Below are positions 1-9,118 of a stretch of 64,000 nt of DNA, piece after piece. This stretch comes from Xestospongia muta (lineage: Eukaryota > Porifera > Demospongiae > Haplosclerida > Petrosiidae), in the NCBI GenBank assembly GCA_963693285.1, contig OY848918.1, positions 5,895,876-5,959,875 on the forward strand, given 5' to 3'. The notes under the pieces were generated by a model. That model worked only from the letters and a program-made list of their open reading frames with translations. It was not told the DNA's origin and did not search any database. Each line of letters opens with the position of its first letter. Position 1 is the stretch's first letter. The translations under genes and the position numbers were made by a program.

Positions 1-44
1 GAGTCCCGTCGATTAATTGGTGAAGGGATAATCAATCAGGTTAG

Positions 45-183
45 TTTAGAAAAACAGCTGTTACTTGCACATTCAGTTATTCCCCTTATCAGAATGAAAG
101 CACAACAAATATCCTTAACCAACTACAGACACCTATCTCTGAATTACATAAACGGTACTCTGTGTATGGATGGTAAGTCCTCT

Positions 184-222
<39 letters not shown>

Positions 223-2344
223 TCATTTGTCAATCTCTAGGAATACTATAACAGTGGGTATCTTTTATGGACTCCCTGCCTTCCAGCTGGTACTGGCAGA
301 ACAACTAGTATGTCAATCTCTTTATCCATCCATTACTATTTCATCTGTCCATTTAGATATTAAATACCAGTGGTGATCAAGATGCCTGTTATTATAATTT
401 CAAATGTTCCCACCCTCTTGGAGTACTAAGGTGAGTCACTGACAGCTGTAGATTGTAACATGATTTTTGTATAGTTCTTTTAACAGTATTTGGAGTAATA
501 TTGGTTTTATGATACTGGGATTGACATTTATTGTGATTGTTGGAATTAGGTTAGTGTTAATGTAATATTAACACACTAGTGATATGAATATTACTCTACT
601 ATATATGTATTTGTGATCATACTTAACGTATTGTTGATTCTGTAGACATTATAAATCTATAAAAGAAAAAAAGCACAATCCTGAAAGATACAATGTAGGC
701 TTCAAAATATAAATTTTCTGTAAAATTTAATTTTTTTGTTTATAATTTAGAATTATGGTATTCCTCAATTTTTTGGTATCTATTATGCTATGGGTAAGAT
801 CCTGTAATTAACAGTTAATTATTTAATATCTACTTCATCCAGGTGTTGCTTCAGTAACGGAGGGATTTATGTCCTCCTTTTATCACATTTGTCCAAGTGG
901 TAATAATTTTCAATTCGGTATGTGGAATATTCAAAATTACATTTTGATTGTTATAATTAGAATGTATATTTAATATATTTTGTATCTCATATAGACACAG
1001 CATTCATGTTTATTATTGGAGGACTATTAATTATTAAGATATTTCAAAACAGACACTGTGATATTCACTCTGATGCCTTTATTGCTTTCTTCTGTTTTGG
1101 TGTCGTGATTTTTCTAACTTTAATTGGCATAGTAAGAATGAATGGATGGATGGAATTAAGGATAGATAATTAAATACTTGGATAAGTATGAGGATAAATA
1201 GACAGATTGATACAATGGAGTGATTACATATATATATTATTTCTCTAGTATGAAGATTCAAAGGCATACTGGCCAACCCGAGTAACACTCTTAGTTCTTG
1301 TTGTCATGTCAATGTTTATATTTTGCGTCTCCTTCTATTTTTATCATGATTGGAGAACGGGGCAATGGATAGGTGGGTGTGGCTTAATAATATTAATATA
1401 CATTTTTAACTGTTAGAGTGTGATATGTGCAATAGAATTTATAAGTGGCTCAAAACATGGTGTGTACCTTGTAATAGCTGGGAAAATTGTAGACAACTTA
1501 AACCCACGCATAAAGTAGGTGGAATTGTATGTTACCATGGAGATTAAACAACGACTCAACTTATATTTATTTAGGCTAGATTTGTCAAGATGACAATTAC
1601 ACTGGTGATTAACGTTGTACTGTGAGTTAAACCCTTTAATTGACATAATTACTCAAGATATTAATTACGTCTTTTAGCGTTTTCTGTATGGTATTTTTAA
1701 GGAATGATGTACCATCAATAGTACTTTCACTCTTCATAACCAACTTTCTTTTAATCATTATTATGTATGTCATATCTAAAGTATGTAGAATATATTATTT
1801 TTTAATTTATTCACGACATATTTTTAGTTCTATTTTAAAGAGCCATGGACAGCAATGCCTTTTGTGTTTCTTGGTATAATAGGAGTGTGTTGGCCAGCTG
1901 CTTTTTATTTCTATTTTAATAATGTTGCTCAATGGGAGGTAAATTTATATTTCAAGTTATAGTAGTATTGTGTTCAAGTTGTGTTAATCTTGAGTTAAAA
2001 GTATGTTAGCATTGTGTTAATAGTGTAGTAATGTTGATATTACATGATGTTAATAGTGTACTAGTATTGATGTAACATTGTGCTAATAGTGTATTAGTGT
2101 TGACTTAAGTTCTAATTATTATTTTAGGCATCACCAGCTGAGTCACGACAATACAACAAAGAGTGTAAAATATTTGATTTCTATGACAACCATGATATCT
2201 GGCATTTTATATCTGCACTTGGTCTGTTCTTTTCATTTTTGGTAAGATAGTGACTAGCTCATTTCATTGTTGTAAAGAAATATCAATTACAGTTGTGATT
2301 AATGTTAATATTCTCATGTACCATTATCATTCATACCATACTCA

Positions 2345-2382
<38 letters not shown>

Positions 2383-2474
2383 GCATTCTTTCTCTCACTC
2401 TCTCTCTATAGCTTATGTTGACATTAGATGATGGATTAAAAGACGTAAGAAGAGAAAACATTGAAGTCTTTTAA
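45..2474 (+). CDS. SIDT: SID1 transmembrane family protein (SIDT-like), 3' part, about 14 exons
   Basis: The window opens inside the gene, so the large extracellular N-terminal domain lies upstream. Exons I can join in phase end at 172, then run 241-307, 357-430, 487-549, 646-694, 751-793, 843-917, 995-1131, 1249-1372, 1417-1514, 1575-1621, 1678-1780, 1828-1938, 2128-2241 and 2412-2474 (stop TAA). The joined protein is a run of hydrophobic segments with SIDT hallmarks: DACYYNFKCSHPLG, YGIPQFFGIYYAMG, SSFYHICP, FQFDTAFMF, then DFYDNHDIWHF and the ending LMLTLDDGLKDVRREN. The Ser and His of SSFYHICP, the Asp of FDTAFM and the two His of HDIWHF match the metal-site residues of the CREST/SID-1 fold. 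Family members are membrane proteins linked to dsRNA and cholesterol handling. Introns are mostly 45-190 bp. The 5' boundary of the first exon is uncertain: the frame is open from 45, with a possible acceptor at 76. Confidence 0.9.
188..220. repeat. (CA)n microsatellite in a SIDT intron
   Basis: An uninterrupted CA dinucleotide run sits just upstream of the acceptor of the 241-307 exon. It produces a spurious His-Thr reading frame. Confidence 0.95.
1975..2110 (+). repeat. Degenerate minisatellite inside the next-to-last SIDT intron
   Basis: Diverged copies of a GTGTTAATAGTGT / TAATGTTGA motif fill most of the intron between exons 1828-1938 and 2128-2241. The motif is the same as in the cleaner array beyond the stop codon (2505-2812). 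Confidence 0.7.
2343..2408. repeat. (CT)n and (CA)n microsatellite in the last SIDT intron
   Basis: A CT run followed by a CA run and another CT run lies directly before the acceptor at 2410-2411. It may also serve as the polypyrimidine tract. Confidence 0.9.
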
Positions 2475-2504
2475 ATGTGAATTGCCATGTAGATATTGCA
2501 TATT

Positions 2505-2812
2505 ATATTATAGTAGTGTGTTAATGTTGACTTAATGTTGTGTTAATAATAGTGGGGTAATGTTGACTTAACATTGTGTTAATAGTGTGTTAATGTTGAC
2601 TTACCGTTGTGTTAATAGTGTGTTAATGTTGACTTAATGTTGTGTTAATAGTGTGTTAATGTTGACTTACCGTTGTGTTAATAGTGTGTTAATGTTGACT
2701 TAATGTTGTGTTAATAGTGTGTTAATGTTGACTTAACGTTGTGTTAATAGTGTGTTAATGTTGACTTAATGTTGTGTAATAGTGTGTTAATGTTGACTTG
2801 ACATTGTATTTA
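2505..2812 (+). repeat. 33-bp minisatellite between the SIDT and TRIM-NHL 3' ends
   Basis: About nine tandem copies of a unit of roughly 33 bp, built from TGTTAATAGTG, TGTTAATGTTGACTTA and ATGTTG, occupy the gap between the two convergent genes. The array ends about 10 bp from the TRIM-NHL stop codon. Confidence 0.9.
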
Positions 2813-2821
2813 ATGAAACAA

Positions 2822-4720
2822 TCAGTATATTTTTATTTTTGTTTGTGTACCAAATGTGTGGGAGAAAGTTAGATCAGGATTTAAGACTTGTACACGATGA
2901 TTACTGTGGTCTACCATAAAAATATGGCCAGTTTTAGAAGAAACAGTAATACCACGAGGGACATTAAATTCCCGTGGTCCACTACCTTGTTTACCAACTG
3001 ATTTAATACATTTTCCGTCTACAGATATCTTCTGGATCTCGTGAAAGTTGTTAGCAACAAGAATTAAGTTGTCTGGAGTAATGGCCACACCACGAGGATT
3101 TAATAACTCAACACTGCCTCTTTCTCCACCTAAAGGACCTAAGGACTTCACTTTGTTTCCATCTCTATCAAGTACTGTGATGCAGTTACCCTCCCACTCA
3201 CTTACTAGAATATGTCCATCATCAGTTACAGCAACTCCATAGGGTTTGTTAAGTTCAGTTATAGTATGTATTGGAGTGATTTTATCAAGATAAGGATTAA
3301 AAGGGATCACTAGTGAGGTGCCATTAACTTGGACATCATTAACTCGAACATTAACTTGATGAAGACCGCGAATTACAGGACTACAATGTATTGTATACAC
3401 TCCAGGATGGGTGGTGTTAGTAACTGTAGCTGTGATGGGTGTAGCTGTATCAACTGGTACTAAACTACAACTGAGTGATGATAAAGGAACAGTAAGAAGG
3501 CTGGAATCAGAAAATTGGATAGATAGTGGAAATGATACTGTTTTATTATTTGTAGTAATGCAGTGTTGGCTAATCTCTTTCACTTTGTACTGTTGTGAAA
3601 TAGTAGGTGAAAAAAACACAATGTCTCCAATATGATACAGAGTATCAACAATGTTGTTGTCTTTGTTAAAGTGCACATCAGATTTTTCTCTAGGATTAAA
3701 CTCTTCAATGTTGACCTGTTGAATCACATGACTGATATGCTCTATCATTTGTTTTGTAGATATCACCACCTCTTGAGGACTGCCTATCTCAAGACTTTTT
3801 TCCACAAATTCCTGGCAATCCTTCAGTTGACTCAATCTTGTTTCAGCGGATTTCTTCTGCTCTGATAACACCTGTACTTTACTATCAGAGATTGCGTCCA
3901 CCTCTCTAGTCAGCTGTCTCTCAGACTGATGAAGGACATCAATTATTTCTTTCACCAGGACTTGTATCTCCTCTTTGACAACTTCTCCTTGTTCTCTGAT
4001 CTCATTTTCTCTATCTGTAAGAGCAGTTAGGACATCAACAACAGCAGTGATGTTATCACTAACTATCTTCAGACTTGTTTCTAATTTTTTGCGTTGTTTC
4101 GGATAGTATCCAGTTACCAAGTCATAATCATGACATTTATGAACACGTAATGTACAATATTGACAGATGACTTCTTGACATGTTTCACAAAAGATCTCTA
4201 AAGGCTTGTTATGTTCAGAACACTTTATCTCTTGCTTCACTGGAAACAATTGAGAGGCAGAGGTTACTAAATCATCAAGATTTGTTATCATATGATCAGC
4301 AATGGCAGCAAATTTTTTGTGAATATTAATACATTTTTGACAGAGAAACTTGGCACATTCTTTACAGTATCCTGTGGCATTAGTTGTAGTACAGTTATCA
4401 CAGGCTACCTGTTGATGTCCTGATACTTTTGTCATTAGATTGTAGACCTCCTTAAGGTTGTTAATTTGGAAGGCTACAGGAAAGCCAGCTACACCTGTTG
4501 GTTGAGGTAACTGGGTACAATGACGACAAGTGGGACAAGAGATGATGTAGTTATCTCCTTGAGGATCCTGTGGTAGACTCTCCAAACATTGTTGACAGAA
4601 AGAATGAAAACATGATAATATCTTGGGGGAGGTATAAAGGTCAAGACAGATAGCACAGGTAAGCTGTTCCTCTAGTTTCTTGAGAGCTGAGGATGTACTT
4701 GGTACTGCATTTTTTGCCAT
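2822..4720 (-). CDS. TRIM-NHL protein with a shortened NHL propeller
   Basis: A single-exon frame of 632 aa from the chosen start, the Met before AKNAVPSTSS; a Met 24 codons upstream would only add a hydrophobic stretch lacking in the family. Order: RING (CAICLDLY ... CFHSFCQQC ... CPTCRHC, residues about 20-75), two B-boxes (CDNCTTTNATGYCKECAKF near 105; CSEHNKPLEIFCETCQ near 165), a coiled coil around 205-320, a filamin/ABP280-type Ig domain (SSLLTVPLSSLSC, TNTTHPGVYTIHCSP) and NHL repeats from about 480. TRIM-NHL proteins are usually E3 ubiquitin ligases, with the NHL propeller as target-binding surface. Only three NHL blades are present, followed by the unrelated tail QTKIKIY, whereas the related gene at 21352-26111 has about six. 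Either the 3' end was lost at the minisatellite junction or this is a truncated but functional form. Confidence 0.85.
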   Translation of the reverse strand: MAKNAVPSTSSALKKLEEQLTCAICLDLYTSPKILSCFHSFCQQCLESLPQDPQGDNYIISCPTCRHCTQLPQPTGVAGFPVAFQINNLKEVYNLMTKVSGHQQVACDNCTTTNATGYCKECAKFLCQKCINIHKKFAAIADHMITNLDDLVTSASQLFPVKQEIKCSEHNKPLEIFCETCQEVICQYCTLRVHKCHDYDLVTGYYPKQRKKLETSLKIVSDNITAVVDVLTALTDRENEIREQGEVVKEEIQVLVKEIIDVLHQSERQLTREVDAISDSKVQVLSEQKKSAETRLSQLKDCQEFVEKSLEIGSPQEVVISTKQMIEHISHVIQQVNIEEFNPREKSDVHFNKDNNIVDTLYHIGDIVFFSPTISQQYKVKEISQHCITTNNKTVSFPLSIQFSDSSLLTVPLSSLSCSLVPVDTATPITATVTNTTHPGVYTIHCSPVIRGLHQVNVRVNDVQVNGTSLVIPFNPYLDKITPIHTITELNKPYGVAVTDDGHILVSEWEGNCITVLDRDGNKVKSLGPLGGERGSVELLNPRGVAITPDNLILVANNFHEIQKISVDGKCIKSVGKQGSGPREFNVPRGITVSSKTGHIFMVDHSNHRVQVLNPDLTFSHTFGTQTKIKIY

Positions 4721-4998
4721 AATAAGCTGGATACGATCAATAGAGATTTCAGTTACAAAACAATTGGTGAATGATACAAAGAGAGAGATCAATATTTTGC
4801 CCCTTTTGCAACCATATAAGGAAATAAAATTTTTGGCATTGAATACAGATCAGATAACCTCTTGATAATAGTAATAATAATTGTAAAAACTATCCATTGA
4901 AAGATCAAGTAATATAATACATGGACTGCTTAATAGTGGGTGCACTGTATACTATATTTTAAGCACTATCAATACCAACTACCAAGGGTTTCTTAATT

Positions 4999-5214
4999 TT
5001 ATGTATAGGATATACTATCAAACTGAACATCATTAACTTGAATGTTAACTTGATGATGACCATCAGTTACAGAACTACAATGTATTGTATACACTCCAGG
5101 ATGGGTAGTGTTAGTGACTGTAGCTGTGATGGGTGTAGCTGTACCAACTGGTACTACATTACAACTGAGTGATGATAGAGGAACAGTAAGAAGACTGGAC
5201 TTAGAAACTGCCAA
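4999..5214 (-). pseudogene. Orphan filamin-domain fragment of a TRIM-NHL gene
   Basis: About 70 codons match the filamin domain of the neighbouring TRIM-NHL gene (SSLLTVPLSSLSCNVVPVG, TNTTHPGVYTIHCSSV). There is no RING, coiled coil or NHL on either side. It lies on the same strand, between the TRIM-NHL gene and the MMAA 3' end, and looks like a leftover of a tandem duplication. Confidence 0.75.
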
Positions 5215-5255
5215 ATTGGGAATGTGAACATTTTAAAAATATCTATTCTAACTAT

Positions 5256-7635
5256 TCAAGTATTTGCATTGATAATAGTAGTTTTCATAAATTGTTCTAT
5301 TAGATGGTCAGCAGCTGTTCCTGGTGTCATCTGTCCGCCCATAACTCTCTCCTCATACCTTGTTAATTGTCGAGATACTTCAGGATGATGACGAAATCTA
5401 ATCACATAAGAACATGTAATAACTGGAATATAAAACAGGACTGACTTGTTTAGCAGTTGCCATTGTACATGGTGCCATAGCCATGCCTTTTGTTGTTTTT
5501 GTCTCTGCTGATAAAAGTATCCATCTTCCTAAACATCAGATAATAACTTATTAAAATTATATTTTAGTCATATGAATGGAAGGTTATGTATGCATACAAT
5601 ACATTTCTAAAAATGGAGTTAACAGTAATTATGCAATTGAACTACAGACTCCTCAAAATTAAACATTGAATAAGGAAAATGATGGCATTCTAGCACATTA
5701 ATGGCACATAAGCACATCTGCTATAATCATGTCCTTATAATCCAATAAAAGCAATCCCTGTGCTTACAATCCAATAAAAGCACCCCTCTTATAACACTAA
5801 CTTTTAAAGTATCCACATATTCTTCCATTGTACTCCACATATCATCTACACCTTCATTGTATAATGCTGACACTCTCAAGACCTACCAACAATGACCAAA
5901 GATGTATCTATTGATAATCACCATGGTTACAGTATACTTACTCTTGGTTTCCAAGGATTATTTAATGCTCTACGTATCAACCTCAAAGCACTGAGGTATT
6001 CTGTTTGAATTCTTCTAGCAGCTGGTAACAGATCACCATCAGCTTTAGTTATCACAACTAAATCAGCTAATTCTACTATTCCCTTTTTCATTCCCTGTTA
6101 TTATCATAAAAATATTATCCTAAATCCATTATGACTGTTTACACTATCTATCTATCTATCTATCCATCCATCCATCCATCCATTTGACTGTCCATGTCCC
6201 ATTCATTTATTTTCTATGACCCTGTGTCCATTCATACTGTTAACTAACTCTCCACACTACCTGCAATTCATCACCAGCAGCTGGAGGTACTAACAATACA
6301 AACATGTCTACCATATCAACTACAGCTATCTCCGACTGGCCCACTCCCATTGTCTCAACCATAATGATATCATAGCCAGCTCCTTTATGAAGAATAATAA
6401 TTACATCAGAAAGAGAAGGAGGTACCTTCACACAAGAGTATTGCTTCTTGAGTATTTCTAGTGACTCCACCTACCAACATTATTATAAATGTAGTTTATG
6501 TATGCTTATGTCCCTCTATCCATTCATCCCTCTATGTGTCCATTTATTCTTCTATGTGTCCATTCATCCCTCTATGTGTCTATTCATTCCCCTATGTGTC
6601 CATTCATTTCTCTATGTGTCCATTCATTCATCTATGTGTCCATTCATCCCTCTATGTGTCCATTCATCCCTCTTGGTGTCCATTCATTCCTCTATGTGTC
6701 CATTCATTCCTCTATGTGTCCATTCATCCCTCTATGTGTCCATTCATTCCTCTATGTGTCCATTCATCCCTCTATACGTCCATTCATTCCTCTATGTGTC
6801 CATTCATTCCTCTCCATCTTCATTTTTTCATTCTTCCATCTATCTGTCCATCCATCCATCAATCTATTATCCATTTATCTATCTAACCTAAAGCTCCTCC
6901 AGATGGAGAAGGTCTGATAAATGCATTAGGATCAGATGCTAGCTTGGGCATACGAGTTTTATCTCCTAAAATAGATCCTCCAGTTTGAGAAGATGTCGGA
7001 TCTACTGCCTCAAAGCATTACACAAAATAGACATCTAATACAAGAGAAATGACTTACCAGTACAGCCACTTTGTGATCTAGGGCAGTCAATAATTTTCCT
7101 AACGTTTCTATCATTGTAGATTTACCAGCTCCAGGTGAACCTGATAATCCTATTCTAATAATAGATACTATAATAGTCTCAATCCCATGTTAAGTGGTAT
7201 GAGAATGAGACAATAACTAGGTATATAATACATACCTGAATGAATCTTTTATTTTGCCTAGTTGAGTTAGTCTATTACGATGAGCTAATAATGATGTCAT
7301 CAACCACTGGGCTTGTTTGTGTTTGCCCGGATGCTTGGATTCAACTGTTGTAAAACTAATTAATAAGGAGTGGTCAAAAGCTTTGTGACTTTACCCAATG
7401 TAATAGCTTTAGCAAGTGGCGCTCGATTACCTGCCAAAACTCCTGCTAATAACTCTTTGGTGTCTTTCTTGACAATGACATCATCAACTTGAGAGGTATA
7501 ATTTTGACTCAACAATCTACTACTGCCGGAACACTAAGAGATAACTCTAATAAGTTATATTATGTAATTGATACATACCTTATTTATATGCTGTAAGAGA
7601 ACACTGGACACCAGTCTGCAGTGATATCTCATCAT
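5256..7635 (-). CDS. MMAA: Methylmalonic aciduria type A protein homologue (mitochondrial G3E-type GTPase)
   Basis: The exons on the minus strand, joined in phase, are 7635-7579, 7533-7395, 7344-7236, 7154-7058, 7008-6888, 6470-6426, 6382-6261, 6094-5942, 5882-5802 and 5528-5256. Start ATG ATG at 7635 opens a short Arg-containing leader that fits mitochondrial import. Motifs: P-loop [91 protein letters not shown]. In animals MMAA is a GTPase chaperone that loads and protects methylmalonyl-CoA mutase with its cobalamin cofactor. The protein is about 382 aa if a 48-nt in-frame intron at 5445-5398 is removed ([11 protein letters not shown] then [11 protein letters not shown] aligns with the family), or 398 aa if it is retained. 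Every key nucleotide-binding motif is intact. Confidence 0.93.
6147..6184. repeat. CTAT/CCAT tetranucleotide run in an MMAA intron
   Basis: A perfect tetranucleotide run that changes from CTAT to CCAT units, in the intron between exons 6382-6261 and 6094-5942. Confidence 0.85.
6511..6820 (+). repeat. 20-bp minisatellite in an MMAA intron
   Basis: About 15 copies of CATTCATCCCTCTATGTGTC, with small C/T variants, in perfect 20-bp register. Because 20 is not a multiple of 3, all three forward frames stay open and give three overlapping false frames of about 140 aa rich in Ser, Ile, His and Pro. Confidence 0.97.
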
Positions 7636-8459
7636 TGTTAAATATTACTTTGAATTAGAGATTCCTATAATTGGAAGTAATATAAAATTTATGGTATTAC
7701 TGCCAATGTAGATAGATACTAGAGTATAAATATAAAGATGTATTTATCCTCACGCTAGTATTCATGTTTTTTGATACCTTGAAATACTTAGAAGGCAGAG
7801 TTCCATTTCTGGGCCTGACTATGCCAATAATTCATACAATAGGTCTATATATAATATGACAAGTTGTAATGGAATATAAGTATAGATTTATGCAGTATAA
7901 CAATAGTGCATTTATACTGTATTTCAGTAGCTCGTTGTATTTAGTTCCCAGGAAATGTCATTATATATGACATATTATTAATGTTAACTAACTGTTATGA
8001 TATCACAAGCTACAATTTCATTGCTAATTAGAATTTCTGGTTTATATAATTAAAATGTCATCATTGCTACATAAAACATTAATTAAAAACATTAATAATA
8101 GAACTGTATTTAGAGGGAAAACATTAAGAAAATGCTCTACTACAATGTATATATATGTAAAGTTTAACTTAAAGTATCTTCAATGATCTTGAGCATTACT
8201 CCATCCCTATTGTTCTATCAATTATTTCAGTACCATAAAACCATTTTAAAGAACAGGAATATTCTCTTGTCAATATGAATTTCACATTGTTTCCCAGTAC
8301 TGAAGACAAAGTTTATTTGATAATAGAGATTCATAATCTAGTTTTAGGTACAAAGGTTAAGCTTATGCTTATCATAAAGAGGTGGGTTAGTATATTTAAG
8401 AACTGATTAGCATGTATTTTTGATGTTAATGTCACTTTGAAGTCTCTCTATTATTGCAG
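7636..8459. other. Intergenic, no gene recognised
   Basis: AT-rich DNA upstream of MMAA. I see no coding frame, repeat family or RNA gene. The MMAA promoter should lie in its left end. Confidence 0.6.
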
Positions 8460-8735
8460 AGAAACCAGAATCCACTACTTTCTCCACACCCTTTGAGAAA
8501 CTAGGGAAACAGCTCACCTTTGCCATATGTCTTCAACTTTATACCAAACCTAAGATATTACTGTGCTTCCATTCTTTTTGTCAACCATGTGTAGATGGTC
8601 TACTGCAGGATCCTTGACGAGATAAGTACTTAATCTCATGTCCCACTTGTCATTATTGTATCCAGTTACCTCATCCAACAGGAGCAGCTGACTTTTCTGT
8701 TGCATCAGGTGTCTTCATGGGAACAGGAAAGTGAT
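8460..8735 (+). pseudogene. RING-domain fragment of a TRIM gene
   Basis: Reads FEKLGKQLTFAICLQLYTKP ... CFHSFCQPC ... CPTCHYCIQLPHPTGAA, clearly the RING of the TRIM-NHL gene at 2822-4720. An in-frame TGA follows QDP, the frame closes soon after, and no B-box or NHL follows. From about 8708 the sequence passes into an inverted fragment of the unknown family described at 27906-28794. Confidence 0.8.
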
Positions 8736-8815
8736 TAGTTCCACCAATACTGATTACATTAGTGTCCTAACATAAGTACAGCCTTCCATATTTAACCCCT
8801 AATACATTATATAGT
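8708..8815 (-). pseudogene. Inverted fragment of the unknown 28-kb gene family
   Basis: On the minus strand this matches the stretch of 27906-28794 that encodes WDTNVVSIGRANVFSVS, with indels that break the frame. It overlaps the end of the RING fragment, so the two families are joined here as in the 26-28 kb region. Confidence 0.6.
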
Positions 8816-9045
8816 ATATATAATCCATGAATTTGTATCAATATTTGTTAGTGGTTTTAGCAATCTTACACGTCAAAATTTGATTATATTAGTTGAGATA
8901 CATCTCCATTATTATAAATCAGTGCAAAAAGATTTTGTTTAAGTCATCCATTGCCCCATCAGCAATTAAAACAGAAATATCTCACTATATAGTTTATAAA
9001 AGCATACATTCCTACACATTCTTACTGTCTAAACTGTTAACTGGA

Positions 9046-9053
9046 TATAAAAT
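9046..9053 (+). promoter_or_regulatory. TATA-like element of SRCR gene 1
   Basis: TATAAAAT lies 73 bp upstream of the SRCR gene 1 ATG. The paralogue at 14462 has TATGAAAT at the same distance, and an orphan promoter copy has TATAAAAT at 14192. Conservation in position suggests a core promoter; not proven. Confidence 0.4.
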
Positions 9054-9118
9054 AAAAAGCACAGATGTTCATTACAGTAGTTCCTGTGTATTAGCAGCTC
9101 TTGTCTGTCATTTTAACA

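Noticed and set aside
170..376. 68-codon frame with a poly-His/Thr run
   Set aside because: It crosses a CA microsatellite, a real SIDT exon read partly in frame, and two introns.
6448..6917. Three overlapping forward frames of about 140 aa
   Set aside because: They arise from the 20-bp minisatellite in an MMAA intron. The period is not a multiple of 3, so all frames stay open; there is no coding signal.
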